A DNA stretch of 64,000 bases from Mycolicibacterium sp. J2 (GCF_026240945.1 NZ_JAPFPY010000004.1:62001-126000); one strand, 5' to 3'. Positions 25,857 to 34,061 are shown, counted from the stretch's first letter. Program-made: numbers and translations. The notes: a model not told the origin generated them from the letters alone.

Positions 25857-25988
25857 GGTGCTACCTCCGACGGGGTTCTGTTGTGTATGCGGCGGCCACG
25901 TTACGGGCAAATCCTGTCGGCCACATGATTAGCGCGCAGCGAGAGGGAAACCTGCACGGCGCCTGGCAGGGGTGGCGTTCGGTGGGGT

Positions 25989-26006
25989 TTGCCGTATGGT
26001 AGGCAA
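25989..26006. promoter_or_regulatory. Inverted repeat TTGCC-N8-GGCAA over the leader-peptide promoter
   Basis: TTGCC (25989-25993) and GGCAA (26002-26006) flank the hexamer TATGGT at 25995-26000, which is the likely -10 element for a transcript starting at 26008. A symmetric site over a -10 is a plausible repressor operator; the factor is unknown. It lies in the 308-base region between the encapsulin start and the TQXA-like gene and could affect both directions. Confidence 0.4.
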
Positions 26007-26007
26007 C

Positions 26008-26073
26008 GTGACCCACGACGCCCGGAAGCCGCGCACCACCGCGCGCCCCGTCGTCGTGCTGTGTTGTTGTTGA
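26008..26073 (+). CDS. Leaderless leader peptide ending in three Cys codons (cysteine attenuator)
   Basis: A 21-codon ORF from GTG 26008 to TGA 26073; the peptide ends VVVLCCC, with the codons TGT TGT TGT directly before the stop. A -10-like TATGGT ends seven bases before the GTG, so the transcript probably starts at the G of the start codon and is translated without a leader. Polycysteine leaderless ORFs of this kind have been described in mycobacteria as cysteine-responsive attenuators of the genes downstream. Here the downstream gene is the TQXA-like protein at 26165. The encapsulin operon is on the other strand and would not be attenuated by it. Regulation is inferred from architecture. 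Confidence 0.8.
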   Translation: MTHDARKPRTTARPVVVLCCC

Positions 26074-26164
26074 TTTTCTGACGCCGGCCCCCTGCGTTTC
26101 TGCCCGCCCCTCTCCGGCGGTGTGTGGATACGCGTTCTCATCGCCACCAGAAAGCCAACGCTCG

Positions 26165-27406
26165 ATGTCCGTCTTGCCCCTGCTTGCCAGCCCTCGGTCC
26201 GCCGTCGCCGTACGCCGGGCCGTCCGCCGCGACGCCGATCTGCCCAGGATGACCCGCTATCGCGGCGGCACGTACTCGCCGACGGTGGACACCATCGTGT
26301 TCGCCGACGGAACCACCGCGCGTACCGATCTCATCAGGCTCAACCCGAACATCGACGCCTACTCGCTGGACTTCCTCGGGGTGGCACCCACCCGCCCGTC
26401 GCGGTACCGGCCGGCCCACTGGTCCGCGGTGCCCAACGTCGCGGCCCGCGCCTTCGAGGCCGAGGTGGACTGGATCATCCGCAACTCGTTTCCCACCCTG
26501 GGCACCGCCGAGTTGAGCCGCCGGGTGCGTGCGGCGGGGTTCGCGCTGGGGGGTTCCCACCTTGCCGAGCATGAGGCCATCGCCGCGACGCAGGCCGCGA
26601 TCTGGCATTTCACCAACGGACTGCACCTCGACAACCGGCCGCTCAACGTCCCGGTCGAAGTGCGCCACCAACCGGATACGGTGACCTTCGAGTTCGATGG
26701 CGAGCCCCAATTGGGTAGCTACACAGTCGAACTCAGCGCGAGCACGCCGGCATCGCTGATCCTGCAGAAGTCGCAGGATGGTCGACAGTGGCGTGATGTC
26801 CCCGGTTCCGAACTCAACGTGGCGCCCGGTTCCGGAAGCCACCGCACCGCCCTCGGTGTCGGTGCCACGACGTCGCAGACCAGGCCCGGCCGTCGCCATC
26901 GTGGCTTCCGCTACTACCGCCTGCAAGTGCTGGCCGGCACCGTCGAGATCGACGAGGTGACGTTCGCGCTGCACGGGTCGGGCACCTACCGCAACGCCGA
27001 CCGCGTCGTCGCTCTGTACGACTACCTGCTGGCCGGCGCCGACGCCGCCCGCCGGCTGACCGTGGTACCTCGGCTGGTCGCCGACCGCGCGGTGCTCGAC
27101 GCCGACGGCGTGCTCGGCCCGTTCCGGTTCGAGGCCACCGACACCGCGGCCCTGTCGGTCACCGGCGCCGCGCTGGTCGACCGCGACGGCACCTCGATCG
27201 CGGGCCCGATTCAGCCGGGCCACGAGATCTACCTGCGGCCCGCCGACCACTCCGGCCGAATCGTGGTGACCGCCAGCGTCCCGGCTGCCTCCAACGGCTT
27301 CGGGGGCCGGGTCATCACCGGCGTCGCCTACGACGACGACCGGTTGACGCCCGTCGCGCTGGCCGTCCCGACGCCAACCGTGATCGACTTCGCGATCACC
27401 TACTGA
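26165..27406 (+). CDS. Cysteine-free TQXA/thioester-domain-like protein
   Basis: 413 residues, ATG 26165. Residues 30-165 look like the TQXA domain (thioester-forming adhesin domain): GGTYSPTVDTIVFADGTTARTDLIRLNPN, then EAIAATQAAIWHFTNG near residue 145 with the TQxA motif. The remaining 230 residues resemble beta-sandwich domains of surface proteins. Two features do not fit a normal thioester adhesin: I find no cysteine anywhere in the protein, so the Cys-Gln thioester cannot form, and no signal peptide, LPXTG motif or membrane anchor. The gene sits behind a polycysteine leader peptide, so it is probably expressed most when cysteine is scarce. Function is unknown. Confidence 0.75.
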   Translation: MSVLPLLASPRSAVAVRRAVRRDADLPRMTRYRGGTYSPTVDTIVFADGTTARTDLIRLNPNIDAYSLDFLGVAPTRPSRYRPAHWSAVPNVAARAFEAEVDWIIRNSFPTLGTAELSRRVRAAGFALGGSHLAEHEAIAATQAAIWHFTNGLHLDNRPLNVPVEVRHQPDTVTFEFDGEPQLGSYTVELSASTPASLILQKSQDGRQWRDVPGSELNVAPGSGSHRTALGVGATTSQTRPGRRHRGFRYYRLQVLAGTVEIDEVTFALHGSGTYRNADRVVALYDYLLAGADAARRLTVVPRLVADRAVLDADGVLGPFRFEATDTAALSVTGAALVDRDGTSIAGPIQPGHEIYLRPADHSGRIVVTASVPAASNGFGGRVITGVAYDDDRLTPVALAVPTPTVIDFAITY

Positions 27407-27407
27407 C

Positions 27408-27450
27408 TTCGGCGCGCTCAGCCGCGGCAGGCGCGGATCAGCGCGCCGAA
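27408..27450. terminator. Bidirectional hairpin between convergent genes
   Basis: TTCGGCGCGCT (27408-27418) pairs perfectly with AGCGCGCCGAA (27440-27450) around a 21-base loop, directly after the TQXA-like stop codon and just before the 3' end of the convergent GH15 gene. No U-tract follows, as is usual for mycobacterial hairpin terminators. Confidence 0.6.
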
Positions 27451-27457
27451 ATCGCTC

Positions 27458-29440
27458 CTACATAGGAGCATTGGCGGGCTGGAAGACGCCCGTGCTGTCG
27501 GCCTCCTCCTCGGCGCGGATGACGTGCACGACGGCGTTGATCAACGCCAGGTGGGTGAAAGCCTGCGGGAAGTTACCCAGATGCCGCCCGGTGCGCGGTT
27601 CGATCTCCTCGGCGTACAGATGCAGCGGGCTGGCGAACGACAGCAACCGCTCGCACAGATGCTTGGCCCGGCTCACCTCGCCGATCTCCACCAGCGCCGA
27701 CACCAGCCAGAACGAGCAGATGGTGAAGGTGCCCTCCTCGCCGGACAACCCGTCGTCGGTCTCCTCGACGCGGTAGCGCAGCACCAGCCCCTCGTCGGTC
27801 AGCTCGTCGGCGATGGCCAGCACGGTGGCGCGGATCCGCGGATCATCCGAGGGCAGGAACCGGGTCAGCACGGCCAGCAGCAGGGAGGCATCCAGTGCGT
27901 CGTCGCCGTAGCGCTGGGTCAGTACGCCGCGCGAGTCCACGCCGTGGGCCAGGATGTCGGCCTTGATCTCCTCGGCGACCACCCGCCACTGCTGGGCGTA
28001 GGACTTCTCGCCCTGTAGCTCGGCCAGTTTGGAACCGCGGTCCAGAGCGACCCAGCACATGATCTTGCTGGAGGTGAAATGCTGCGGCTCGCCGCGGACT
28101 TCCCAGATACCGCGGTCGGGTTCCTTCCAGTGCTTGATGGCCTCCTCGACCTGGTTCTTCAGCACCGGCCACAACATCTCCGGGATCTGTTCGCGGGACT
28201 TGGCGTGCAGGTACACCGAATCGAGCATGGTGCCCCAGATGTCGTGCTGCATCTGGTTGTAGGCGCCATTACCGATGCGGACGGGCCGGGCATTGTCGTA
28301 GCCGGACAGGTGGTGCAGTTCGTCTTCGACCAGGCTGCGTTCCCCGCCGACGCCGTACATCACCTGCAGTGGGTGGCGTTCGCCGTTGTTGGCGCCGGAC
28401 ACATCGGCGATGAAGCTGAAGAAATCGTCGGCCTCGCGGTCCAGGCCCAGGGTATACAACCCCCACAACGCGAACGTGGAGTCGCGGATCCAGGAGTAGC
28501 GGTAATCCCAGTTGCGTTCGCCCTGCGGGGTCTCCGGCAACGACGTGGTGGGTGCGGCCAGCAGCGCGCCGGTCGGTGAATAGGTCAACCCCTTCAACGT
28601 CAACGCCGACCGCTGCAGGTATGAGCGCCACGGGTGGTCCGGGAAATCGCCGATGTTGATCCACTGCCGCCACGACTCGCTGGTCTTCCACATCTTGTCC
28701 GAGGCTTCCTCGAACGTCTGCGGCGCCGGGTGCTTGGACCACGACAGGGCGACGAACACGTTGTCCCCCTCGGTGAGCCGGGTCCGGGCGCGGGCCTCAT
28801 GACCTTCCAGACCGATCCGCAGGTTCGTGGTCAGGCGCAGCGTGGGGTGGGCTTCCGGATCCTTGTGCGCCCGGGCGATGGCCTCGCCATAAGCGGCGGC
28901 GGAGTACTCCCAGGTTGCGGGCTGACGGCCGTAGTCGAACGATGGCTCGCAGTTCATCACCAGCTCGACCACACCGGACACGCAGCGCACCGTGCGCAGC
29001 AGGATGTGCTCGGCATCCCAGTCCATCGGGGTCCGCCGGTGCGTGCGTGACCGGGTCTCGATGTCATGCCAGGGGCCCATCACCAGGGCATCACGCACGA
29101 TCATCCACCCGGTGTGGGTCTGCCAGGTGGTCTCCATGATCAGGGAGCCGGGCAGGTAGCGCCGGGCCGAGGGCACCGTGACGCCGTACGGGGCCAGCCG
29201 AAAGTGGCCGGCTCCCCGGTCCAGGATGGCGCCGAAGACGCTGGGGGAGTCGGGCCGCGGCACGCACAGCCACTCCACCGAGCCGGCCGCGGAGATCAGG
29301 CAGGTGTTCTCGCAGTCGGACAGGAACGCGTAGTCGGCGATCGGCGGAAACGGGTTCCGCAGCGACGGCCCCGTTGTCGCGTACGGGACGGCGGCCGTGA
29401 CGGACAGCGGCGTATCGGGGTCGGTGTGTTCCAGGACCAT
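27458..29440 (-). CDS. GH15-family trehalase-like glycoside hydrolase (Rv2402 ortholog)
   Basis: About 660 residues from ATG 29440. It starts with the GH15 N-terminal beta domain (PIADYAFLSDCENTCLISAAGSVEWLCVPRPDSPSVF) and continues with the (alpha/alpha)6 catalytic barrel: ERNWDYRYSWIRDSTFAL, GIWEVRGEPQHFTSSKIMCW with the acid glutamate, and AEEIEPRTGRHLGNFPQAFTH with the base. In M. smegmatis a GH15 protein of this type was shown to be a phosphate- and Mg-dependent trehalase, so trehalose breakdown in the cytoplasm is the likely role; glucoamylase is the alternative reading from family alone. ATG codons at 29449 and 29452 are possible earlier starts. H37Rv Rv2402 occupies the same position near subI. 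Confidence 0.9.
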   Translation of the reverse strand: MVLEHTDPDTPLSVTAAVPYATTGPSLRNPFPPIADYAFLSDCENTCLISAAGSVEWLCVPRPDSPSVFGAILDRGAGHFRLAPYGVTVPSARRYLPGSLIMETTWQTHTGWMIVRDALVMGPWHDIETRSRTHRRTPMDWDAEHILLRTVRCVSGVVELVMNCEPSFDYGRQPATWEYSAAAYGEAIARAHKDPEAHPTLRLTTNLRIGLEGHEARARTRLTEGDNVFVALSWSKHPAPQTFEEASDKMWKTSESWRQWINIGDFPDHPWRSYLQRSALTLKGLTYSPTGALLAAPTTSLPETPQGERNWDYRYSWIRDSTFALWGLYTLGLDREADDFFSFIADVSGANNGERHPLQVMYGVGGERSLVEDELHHLSGYDNARPVRIGNGAYNQMQHDIWGTMLDSVYLHAKSREQIPEMLWPVLKNQVEEAIKHWKEPDRGIWEVRGEPQHFTSSKIMCWVALDRGSKLAELQGEKSYAQQWRVVAEEIKADILAHGVDSRGVLTQRYGDDALDASLLLAVLTRFLPSDDPRIRATVLAIADELTDEGLVLRYRVEETDDGLSGEEGTFTICSFWLVSALVEIGEVSRAKHLCERLLSFASPLHLYAEEIEPRTGRHLGNFPQAFTHLALINAVVHVIRAEEEADSTGVFQPANAPM

Positions 29441-29507
29441 GCCGGACATCATCGACCGCCGGGCGCCCTGCCGTCCACCGGGGACCGAAACCCGGTCCTT
29501 TGCCGGT

Positions 29508-30758
29508 TCAGCGCCTGGCGAACGCCGGGACGTGTTCGGGCAGCGGGCCGATTGCCACCCCGTAGCCGGCGATCCTGCGCAGCAACGGGATCCGGGCCAC
29601 CATCCGGACCGGGGCGGGTGCAGTCTCTCGATTGTCGGCCCCGCCGACGGCGGCCGGATTGTCGGCCCCGCCGACGGCACGCGCGATCACACTGGCATGG
29701 ATACCCCGCTGCACCCCCTGGATCAACGCCGTGGGCACCCACCGCCTGGCCTGCACCCGGGCCAACTCCCGCGTCGTCACCCGGCCGGCCCGCAACGGAT
29801 CGGCCAGCATCCGCCCGGCCGCCACCGCATCGGCCACCGCCAGGTTGATTCCGACGCCGCCGACTGGCGACATCGCATGCGCGGCATCGCCGATGAGCAG
29901 TAGGCCGTCGACATACCAGCGACGTAACCGATTGAGCTGGACGTCGAGCAGTTTCACGTCGGCGAAGTCGGTGAGGATGCCGATCCGGTCACCGAGCCAG
30001 GGCACCAGGTCCACCACGGCGCGATGGAACGCGGCGATACCTTCGGCGCGCAACCGGGCGTCGCTGCCCTTGGGGATGATGTAGGCGCACTGGTAGTAGT
30101 CGCCGCGGTCGATCACGATCATCGCGTGACCCGTCCCCAGCACACCGGCCAGGCCGTGCGGGTCGCCATCGGAGCGCGGCAACCGGAACCACCAGACGTC
30201 CATGGGCGCCCCGAAAGCCTTGGGCACCAATCCCATTCCCTCGCGCAACGTCGATCCGCGGCCGTCACAAGCGACCGTCAGGTCGGCGCGCAGCTCGTGC
30301 TCACCGTGCGCGTCGCGGTACCGAACCCCGGTCACCGTGCCGCCGGAGCGCAGCGGTCCCAGCACCTCGGTGCTGCGCAACAACGTGAACGACGGTTCGG
30401 CCTCGGCCGCCGTCGCCAGCAGTTCCAGGAAGTCCCACTGCGGCACCAGCGCGATGTGCTGGTGCCGGCCCGGCAGATGCCGCAGGTCGACATTCACCGG
30501 CGTGCCCTGCACCGACATGCTGATGGTGTCGATCAACCGGTGCGGGACGGCGGCGAACGCCGGACCCAGGCCCAGTTCGTCGAGGTTGCGCAGCGTGCTG
30601 GCATGCACGGTGTCACCGCGGAAGTCGCGCAGGAAATCCGCGTGCTTCTCCATCACGGTGACGTCCACCCCGGCTCGGGCGAGCAGCAGGCCCAGCATCA
30701 TGCCGGCGGGGCCGCCGCCGGCGATCAGGCATCCGGTGCGATCCGGCGATGTCGGCAT
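29508..30758 (-). CDS. FAD-dependent aromatic hydroxylase/monooxygenase (PHBH class)
   Basis: 416 residues. The ADP-binding GxGxxG motif is LIAGGGPAGMMLG near residue 12; the DG motif VACDGRGSTLREG near 165 and the GD motif LLIGDAAHAMSPVGGVGINLA near 288 are intact, placing it in the single-component class A flavoprotein monooxygenases. A short internal duplication, AVGGADN repeated nine residues apart near residue 370, comes from a tandem repeat of about 27 bases at 29636-29684. It lies between the GH15 gene and the small membrane genes without obvious operon partners. Substrate unknown. Confidence 0.88.
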   Translation of the reverse strand: MPTSPDRTGCLIAGGGPAGMMLGLLLARAGVDVTVMEKHADFLRDFRGDTVHASTLRNLDELGLGPAFAAVPHRLIDTISMSVQGTPVNVDLRHLPGRHQHIALVPQWDFLELLATAAEAEPSFTLLRSTEVLGPLRSGGTVTGVRYRDAHGEHELRADLTVACDGRGSTLREGMGLVPKAFGAPMDVWWFRLPRSDGDPHGLAGVLGTGHAMIVIDRGDYYQCAYIIPKGSDARLRAEGIAAFHRAVVDLVPWLGDRIGILTDFADVKLLDVQLNRLRRWYVDGLLLIGDAAHAMSPVGGVGINLAVADAVAAGRMLADPLRAGRVTTRELARVQARRWVPTALIQGVQRGIHASVIARAVGGADNPAAVGGADNRETAPAPVRMVARIPLLRRIAGYGVAIGPLPEHVPAFARR

Positions 30759-30787
30759 GGACCCATGGTGGCATTACTGTGGTCGGC

Positions 30788-30982
30788 ATGGGCGGGATCC
30801 TGAGCTGGTGGGACGGTGTCGAGCTGTGGCTGTCGGGTCTGGGTTTCGTCGCCCAGACCGCCGTGGTGATGCCGGTCGTGCTGGCGCTGGCCTACGGTGT
30901 GGCGGTTCTGCTCGACGGTGCCCTGGGCAACGGCATCAAGCTGCTCATGCGGGCCCGCCATGAGGACGGGGATCCGCGGTGA
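30788..30982 (+). CDS. Small membrane protein, 64 residues
   Basis: ATG 30788 with no strong ribosome binding site. The protein has one long or two short hydrophobic segments (LWLSGLGFVAQTAVVMPVVLALAYGVAVLL) and a charged tail ending RARHEDGDPR. It overlaps the next tiny ORF by four bases (GTGA). In H37Rv a short conserved membrane protein (Rv2401A) is annotated between Rv2402 and subI, probably the ortholog. Function unknown. Confidence 0.7.
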   Translation: MGGILSWWDGVELWLSGLGFVAQTAVVMPVVLALAYGVAVLLDGALGNGIKLLMRARHEDGDPR

Positions 30983-31065
30983 ACCAGATGCCGCGCTCGC
31001 GGGTCACGCTGATCCTGCTCATCCTCGTTGTCCTGGTCATCGTGACCTGGTATTTCACCCGCTGA
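30979..31065 (+). CDS. Very small single-span membrane peptide, 28 residues
   Basis: GTG 30979 overlaps the stop of the 64-residue gene, so translation coupling is likely. The peptide is MNQMPRSRVT, then a hydrophobic stretch of about 15 residues (LILLILVVLVIVTWYF), then a short end TR. It has a basic N-terminus and one membrane span. Too short for gene finders; support is the overlap and the clean hydrophobic pattern. Role unknown. Confidence 0.6.
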   Translation: MNQMPRSRVTLILLILVVLVIVTWYFTR

Positions 31066-31109
31066 CGCGCTCGGGGACCCGGTGGGGCAGCGGTCCTGGT
31101 CGATTCTGT

Positions 31110-31115
31110 TAGGCT
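31110..31115 (+). promoter_or_regulatory. -10-like hexamer TAGGCT for the subI leader transcript
   Basis: TAGGCT ends seven bases before the ATG at 31123, the same spacing as at the other two cysteine leader peptides in this window, consistent with transcription starting at the A of the start codon. No clear -35 element is visible. Confidence 0.5.
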
Positions 31116-31122
31116 TCGCGCC

Positions 31123-31215
31123 ATGCACGCAGCGCCCGGCAGCACGCAGAGCCATGTTCTGGCTCATGCTGTCGTCGATTTTTGCGCTGTCGTCAATGTG
31201 CACTGTTGTCGCTGA
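31123..31215 (+). CDS. Leaderless leader peptide with Cys-Cys near its end, upstream of subI
   Basis: A 30-codon ORF from ATG 31123 to TGA 31215; the peptide contains a Cys at position 21 and ends NVHCCR. The -10-like hexamer seven bases upstream suggests a leaderless mRNA. It precedes the sulfate importer operon by 125 bases, the expected setting for cysteine-responsive attenuation: stalled or slow reading of the Cys codons under cysteine starvation would change folding of the region up to the subI ribosome binding site. Compared with the other two leaders the Cys run is shorter (two) and one codon away from the stop. Confidence 0.75.
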   Translation: MHAAPGSTQSHVLAHAVVDFCAVVNVHCCR

Positions 31216-31340
31216 CCCCAACCCGTCCCGCGGTTTGGTGTCGGTGCTGGCTGTACCTCAGCCATGAGTTCCCGGCCATTTTCTCCGTCGTGACGGGCCA
31301 CAGCTCCGCCCGTCCCGTCACGAATGAAGAAAGGCCTCAG

Positions 31341-32372
31341 ATGTCCAAGACACTCAAGTCGCGCTGGAGCGCGGCTGCAGCCCTCGCCCTGTCGGCGACC
31401 GTCCTCGCCGCGTGCGGTGGAGGTTCCAGCGACGTGGCCGGTGACACCGGCGGCGCCAAGGCCGAGACCACGCTGACGCTGGTCGCCTACGCGGTCCCCG
31501 AGCCGGGCTGGAGCAAGATCATCCCGGCGTTTGCTGCCACCCCCGAGGGCAAAGGCGTCGCGGTGACGACGTCCTACGGCGCCTCCGGCGACCAGTCCCG
31601 CGGGGTCGTCGACGGTAAGCCCGCCGATATCGTCAACTTCTCCGTCGAACCCGACGTGACCCGCCTGGTCAAGGCCGACAAGGTGGCCAAGGACTGGAAT
31701 GCCGACGCCACCAAGGGCATCCCGTTCGGATCGGTGGTCTCGCTGGTGGTGCGCAAGGGTAATCCGAAGGGCATCAAGGACTGGGACGACCTGCTCAAGC
31801 CGGGCATCGAGGTCGTCACTCCCAGCCCGCTGAGCTCGGGTTCGGCCAAGTGGAACCTGCTTGCCCCATATGCCGCCAAGAGCAACGGCGGCAAGGATTC
31901 GGCGGCCGGCCTGGACTTCATCAACAAGCTGGTCACCGAGCATGTCAAAACGCGTCCGGGCTCCGGCCGCGAAGCCACCGACGTGTTCCTGCAGGGCACC
32001 GGCGACGTGCTGATCAGCTACGAGAACGAGGCGATCAACGTCGAACGGCAGGGCAAGGATGTCGAGCACATCAATCCGCCGCAGACGTTCAAGATCGAGA
32101 ACCCGGTGGCCGTCGTGAGCAGCACCGCGCACCTGCAGCAGGCCACGGCGCTGAAGAACTTCCTCTACACCGCGCAGGGCCAGAAGCTGTGGGCCGAGGC
32201 CGGCTTCCGCCCGGTCGACCCGGCCGTGGCCGCCGATTTCGCCAAGGACTTCCCGACCCCGGAGAAGCTGTGGACGATCGCCGACCTGGGCGGCTGGACG
32301 GACGTCGACCCGGCGCTGTTCGACAAGGACAACGGCAGCATCACCAAGATCTACAAGCAGGCCACCGGATGA
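31341..32372 (+). CDS. subI: Sulfate-binding lipoprotein SubI
   Basis: 343 residues, ATG 31341 with GAAAGG upstream. The signal peptide ends in the lipobox LAAC (residues about 21-24), so it is lipid-anchored outside the membrane. The mature part is a sulfate/thiosulfate-binding protein: VSYGASGDQSRGV-type segment near residue 75 (TTSYGASGDQSRG), PSPLSSGSAKWN near 158 and DVLISYENEA near 228 are characteristic. It delivers sulfate to CysTWA, whose genes follow with a four-base overlap. Expression is probably controlled by the cysteine leader peptide upstream. Confidence 0.95.
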   Translation: MSKTLKSRWSAAAALALSATVLAACGGGSSDVAGDTGGAKAETTLTLVAYAVPEPGWSKIIPAFAATPEGKGVAVTTSYGASGDQSRGVVDGKPADIVNFSVEPDVTRLVKADKVAKDWNADATKGIPFGSVVSLVVRKGNPKGIKDWDDLLKPGIEVVTPSPLSSGSAKWNLLAPYAAKSNGGKDSAAGLDFINKLVTEHVKTRPGSGREATDVFLQGTGDVLISYENEAINVERQGKDVEHINPPQTFKIENPVAVVSSTAHLQQATALKNFLYTAQGQKLWAEAGFRPVDPAVAADFAKDFPTPEKLWTIADLGGWTDVDPALFDKDNGSITKIYKQATG

Positions 32373-33232
32373 CGGTTTCCCCGCAGACCGCGGTGCCGCC
32401 CGCCCCGGGAGCTTCGGCTCCCGGGGCGGGGCGTCGCCACCGGTTCGGCACCACGTCGCTGCGCGTGGGGGCGGCGTCGATCTGGCTCTCGGTGATCGTC
32501 CTGCTGCCGCTGGCGGCGATCCTGTGGCAGTCCGCCGGGGGCGGCTGGACCGCCTTCTGGCAGGCCGTCAGTTCCAACGCGGCGCTGGAGTCGTTCAAGG
32601 TCACGGTGACCATCTCGATCGGCGTCACGCTGGTGAACCTGGTGTTCGGGCTGCTGGTGGCCTGGACGCTGACCCGTGACGAGTTCCCCGGCAAGCGGCT
32701 GGTGGACGCCGTGATCGATCTGCCGTTCGCGCTGCCCACCATCGTCGCCAGCCTGGTGATGCTCGCGCTCTACGGCCCCAACAGCCCGGTGGACCTGCAT
32801 CTGCAACACACCAAATGGGGTGTGGGCGTGGCGCTGCTGTTCGTCACGTTGCCGTTCGTGGTCCGGTCGGTGCAGCCCGTGCTGCTCGAACTGGACCGCG
32901 ACGTCGAAGAGGCGGCGGCCTCGCTGGGCGCCAACAGCTTCACCATCTTGACCAGGATCATCCTGCCGGCGCTGCTGCCCTCGCTGCTCTCCGGTGCCGG
33001 CCTGGCGTTCTCCCGGGCGATCGGCGAGTTCGGCTCCGTCGTGCTGATCGGTGGCGCCGTGCCCGGTGAGACCGAAGTGTCCTCGCAGTGGATCCGCACG
33101 CTGATCGAGAACGACGACCGCACCGGTGCCGCAGCCATCTCCATTGTGCTGCTTGTCGTTTCGTTTGTCGTGCTGTTCATCCTGCGCGCGGTCGGTTCCC
33201 GCGCGGCCAAGCGTGAGGAACTGTCGCAATGA
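32369..33232 (+). CDS. cysT: Sulfate ABC transporter permease CysT
   Basis: 287 residues; ATG overlaps the subI stop (ATGA). A Pro/Gly/Ala-rich N-terminal tail of about 30 residues precedes six membrane spans. The BPD permease signature (EAAASLGANSFTILTRIILPALLPS near residue 185) carries the EAA loop that contacts the ATPase. It pairs with CysW as the inner-membrane channel for sulfate and thiosulfate. The next gene overlaps by four bases. Confidence 0.95.
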   Translation: MTVSPQTAVPPAPGASAPGAGRRHRFGTTSLRVGAASIWLSVIVLLPLAAILWQSAGGGWTAFWQAVSSNAALESFKVTVTISIGVTLVNLVFGLLVAWTLTRDEFPGKRLVDAVIDLPFALPTIVASLVMLALYGPNSPVDLHLQHTKWGVGVALLFVTLPFVVRSVQPVLLELDRDVEEAAASLGANSFTILTRIILPALLPSLLSGAGLAFSRAIGEFGSVVLIGGAVPGETEVSSQWIRTLIENDDRTGAAAISIVLLVVSFVVLFILRAVGSRAAKREELSQ

Positions 33233-34041
33233 CACTCTCGCCCCCGGTGCGCCTGCTGGTCCGTTTCCTTGCGCTGGCCTATGTCACCGTCTTGGTGATC
33301 GTGCCGGTCGGGCTGATCCTGTGGCGCACCTTCGAACCCGGCATCGGTACCTTCATCGCCTCGATCACCACCCCGGCGGCCATCTCGGCGCTGCAGCTGT
33401 CGCTGCTGGTGGTGGCGATCGTGGTGCCGCTGAATGTGCTGTTCGGGGTGCCCACCGCACTGGTGCTGGCGCGCAACCGGTTTCGCGGGAAGAGCGCGCT
33501 GCAGGCGGTCATCGACCTGCCGTTCGCGGTGTCTCCCGTGGTGGTCGGCGTTGCCCTGATCCTGCTGTGGGGCAGTGCCGGTCTGCTCGGGTTCGTGGAG
33601 AACAACCTGGGCTTCAAGATCATCTTCGGCCTGCCCGGCATCGTGCTGGCCAGCATTTTCGTCACCGTCCCTTTCGTCATCCGCGAAGTCGAACCTGTCT
33701 TGCACGAACTGGGCACCGATCAGGAAGAGGCCGCCTCCACCCTGGGTTCGCAGTGGTGGCAGACGTTCTGGCGGATCACCTTGCCGTCCATCCGGTGGGG
33801 GCTGACCTACGGCATCGTGCTGACCGTCGCCCGCACGCTCGGTGAGTTCGGTGCGGTGATCATGGTCTCGTCGAATCTGCCCGGCACCTCGCAGACGCTC
33901 ACCCTGCTGGTGTCCGATCGGTACAGCCGCGGGCAGGAGTACGGCGCCTACGCCGTCTCCACATTGTTGATGACGGTCGCGGTCATCGTGCTCGTCGTTC
34001 AGGTGATTCTCGACGCCCGGCGTGTCCGGGCGGCAAAATAG
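33229..34041 (+). CDS. cysW: Sulfate ABC transporter permease CysW
   Basis: 270 residues with six spans, ATG overlapping cysT. EAA loop: [27 protein letters not shown] near residue 165. The C-terminal [21 protein letters not shown] region is typical of CysW. It partners CysT and the ATPase CysA; the gap to cysA is 20 bases with GAGGGAG as ribosome binding site. Confidence 0.95.
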   Translation: MTLSPPVRLLVRFLALAYVTVLVIVPVGLILWRTFEPGIGTFIASITTPAAISALQLSLLVVAIVVPLNVLFGVPTALVLARNRFRGKSALQAVIDLPFAVSPVVVGVALILLWGSAGLLGFVENNLGFKIIFGLPGIVLASIFVTVPFVIREVEPVLHELGTDQEEAASTLGSQWWQTFWRITLPSIRWGLTYGIVLTVARTLGEFGAVIMVSSNLPGTSQTLTLLVSDRYSRGQEYGAYAVSTLLMTVAVIVLVVQVILDARRVRAAK

Positions 34042-34061
34042 GGCCCGAGGGAGACTGTGCA

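Noticed and set aside
25857..26007. A short minus-strand ORF (MWPTGFARN start) before the encapsulin gene as another leader peptide
   Set aside because: It has no Cys codons and no -10 at the seven-base spacing seen in the other leaders, so it is probably chance.
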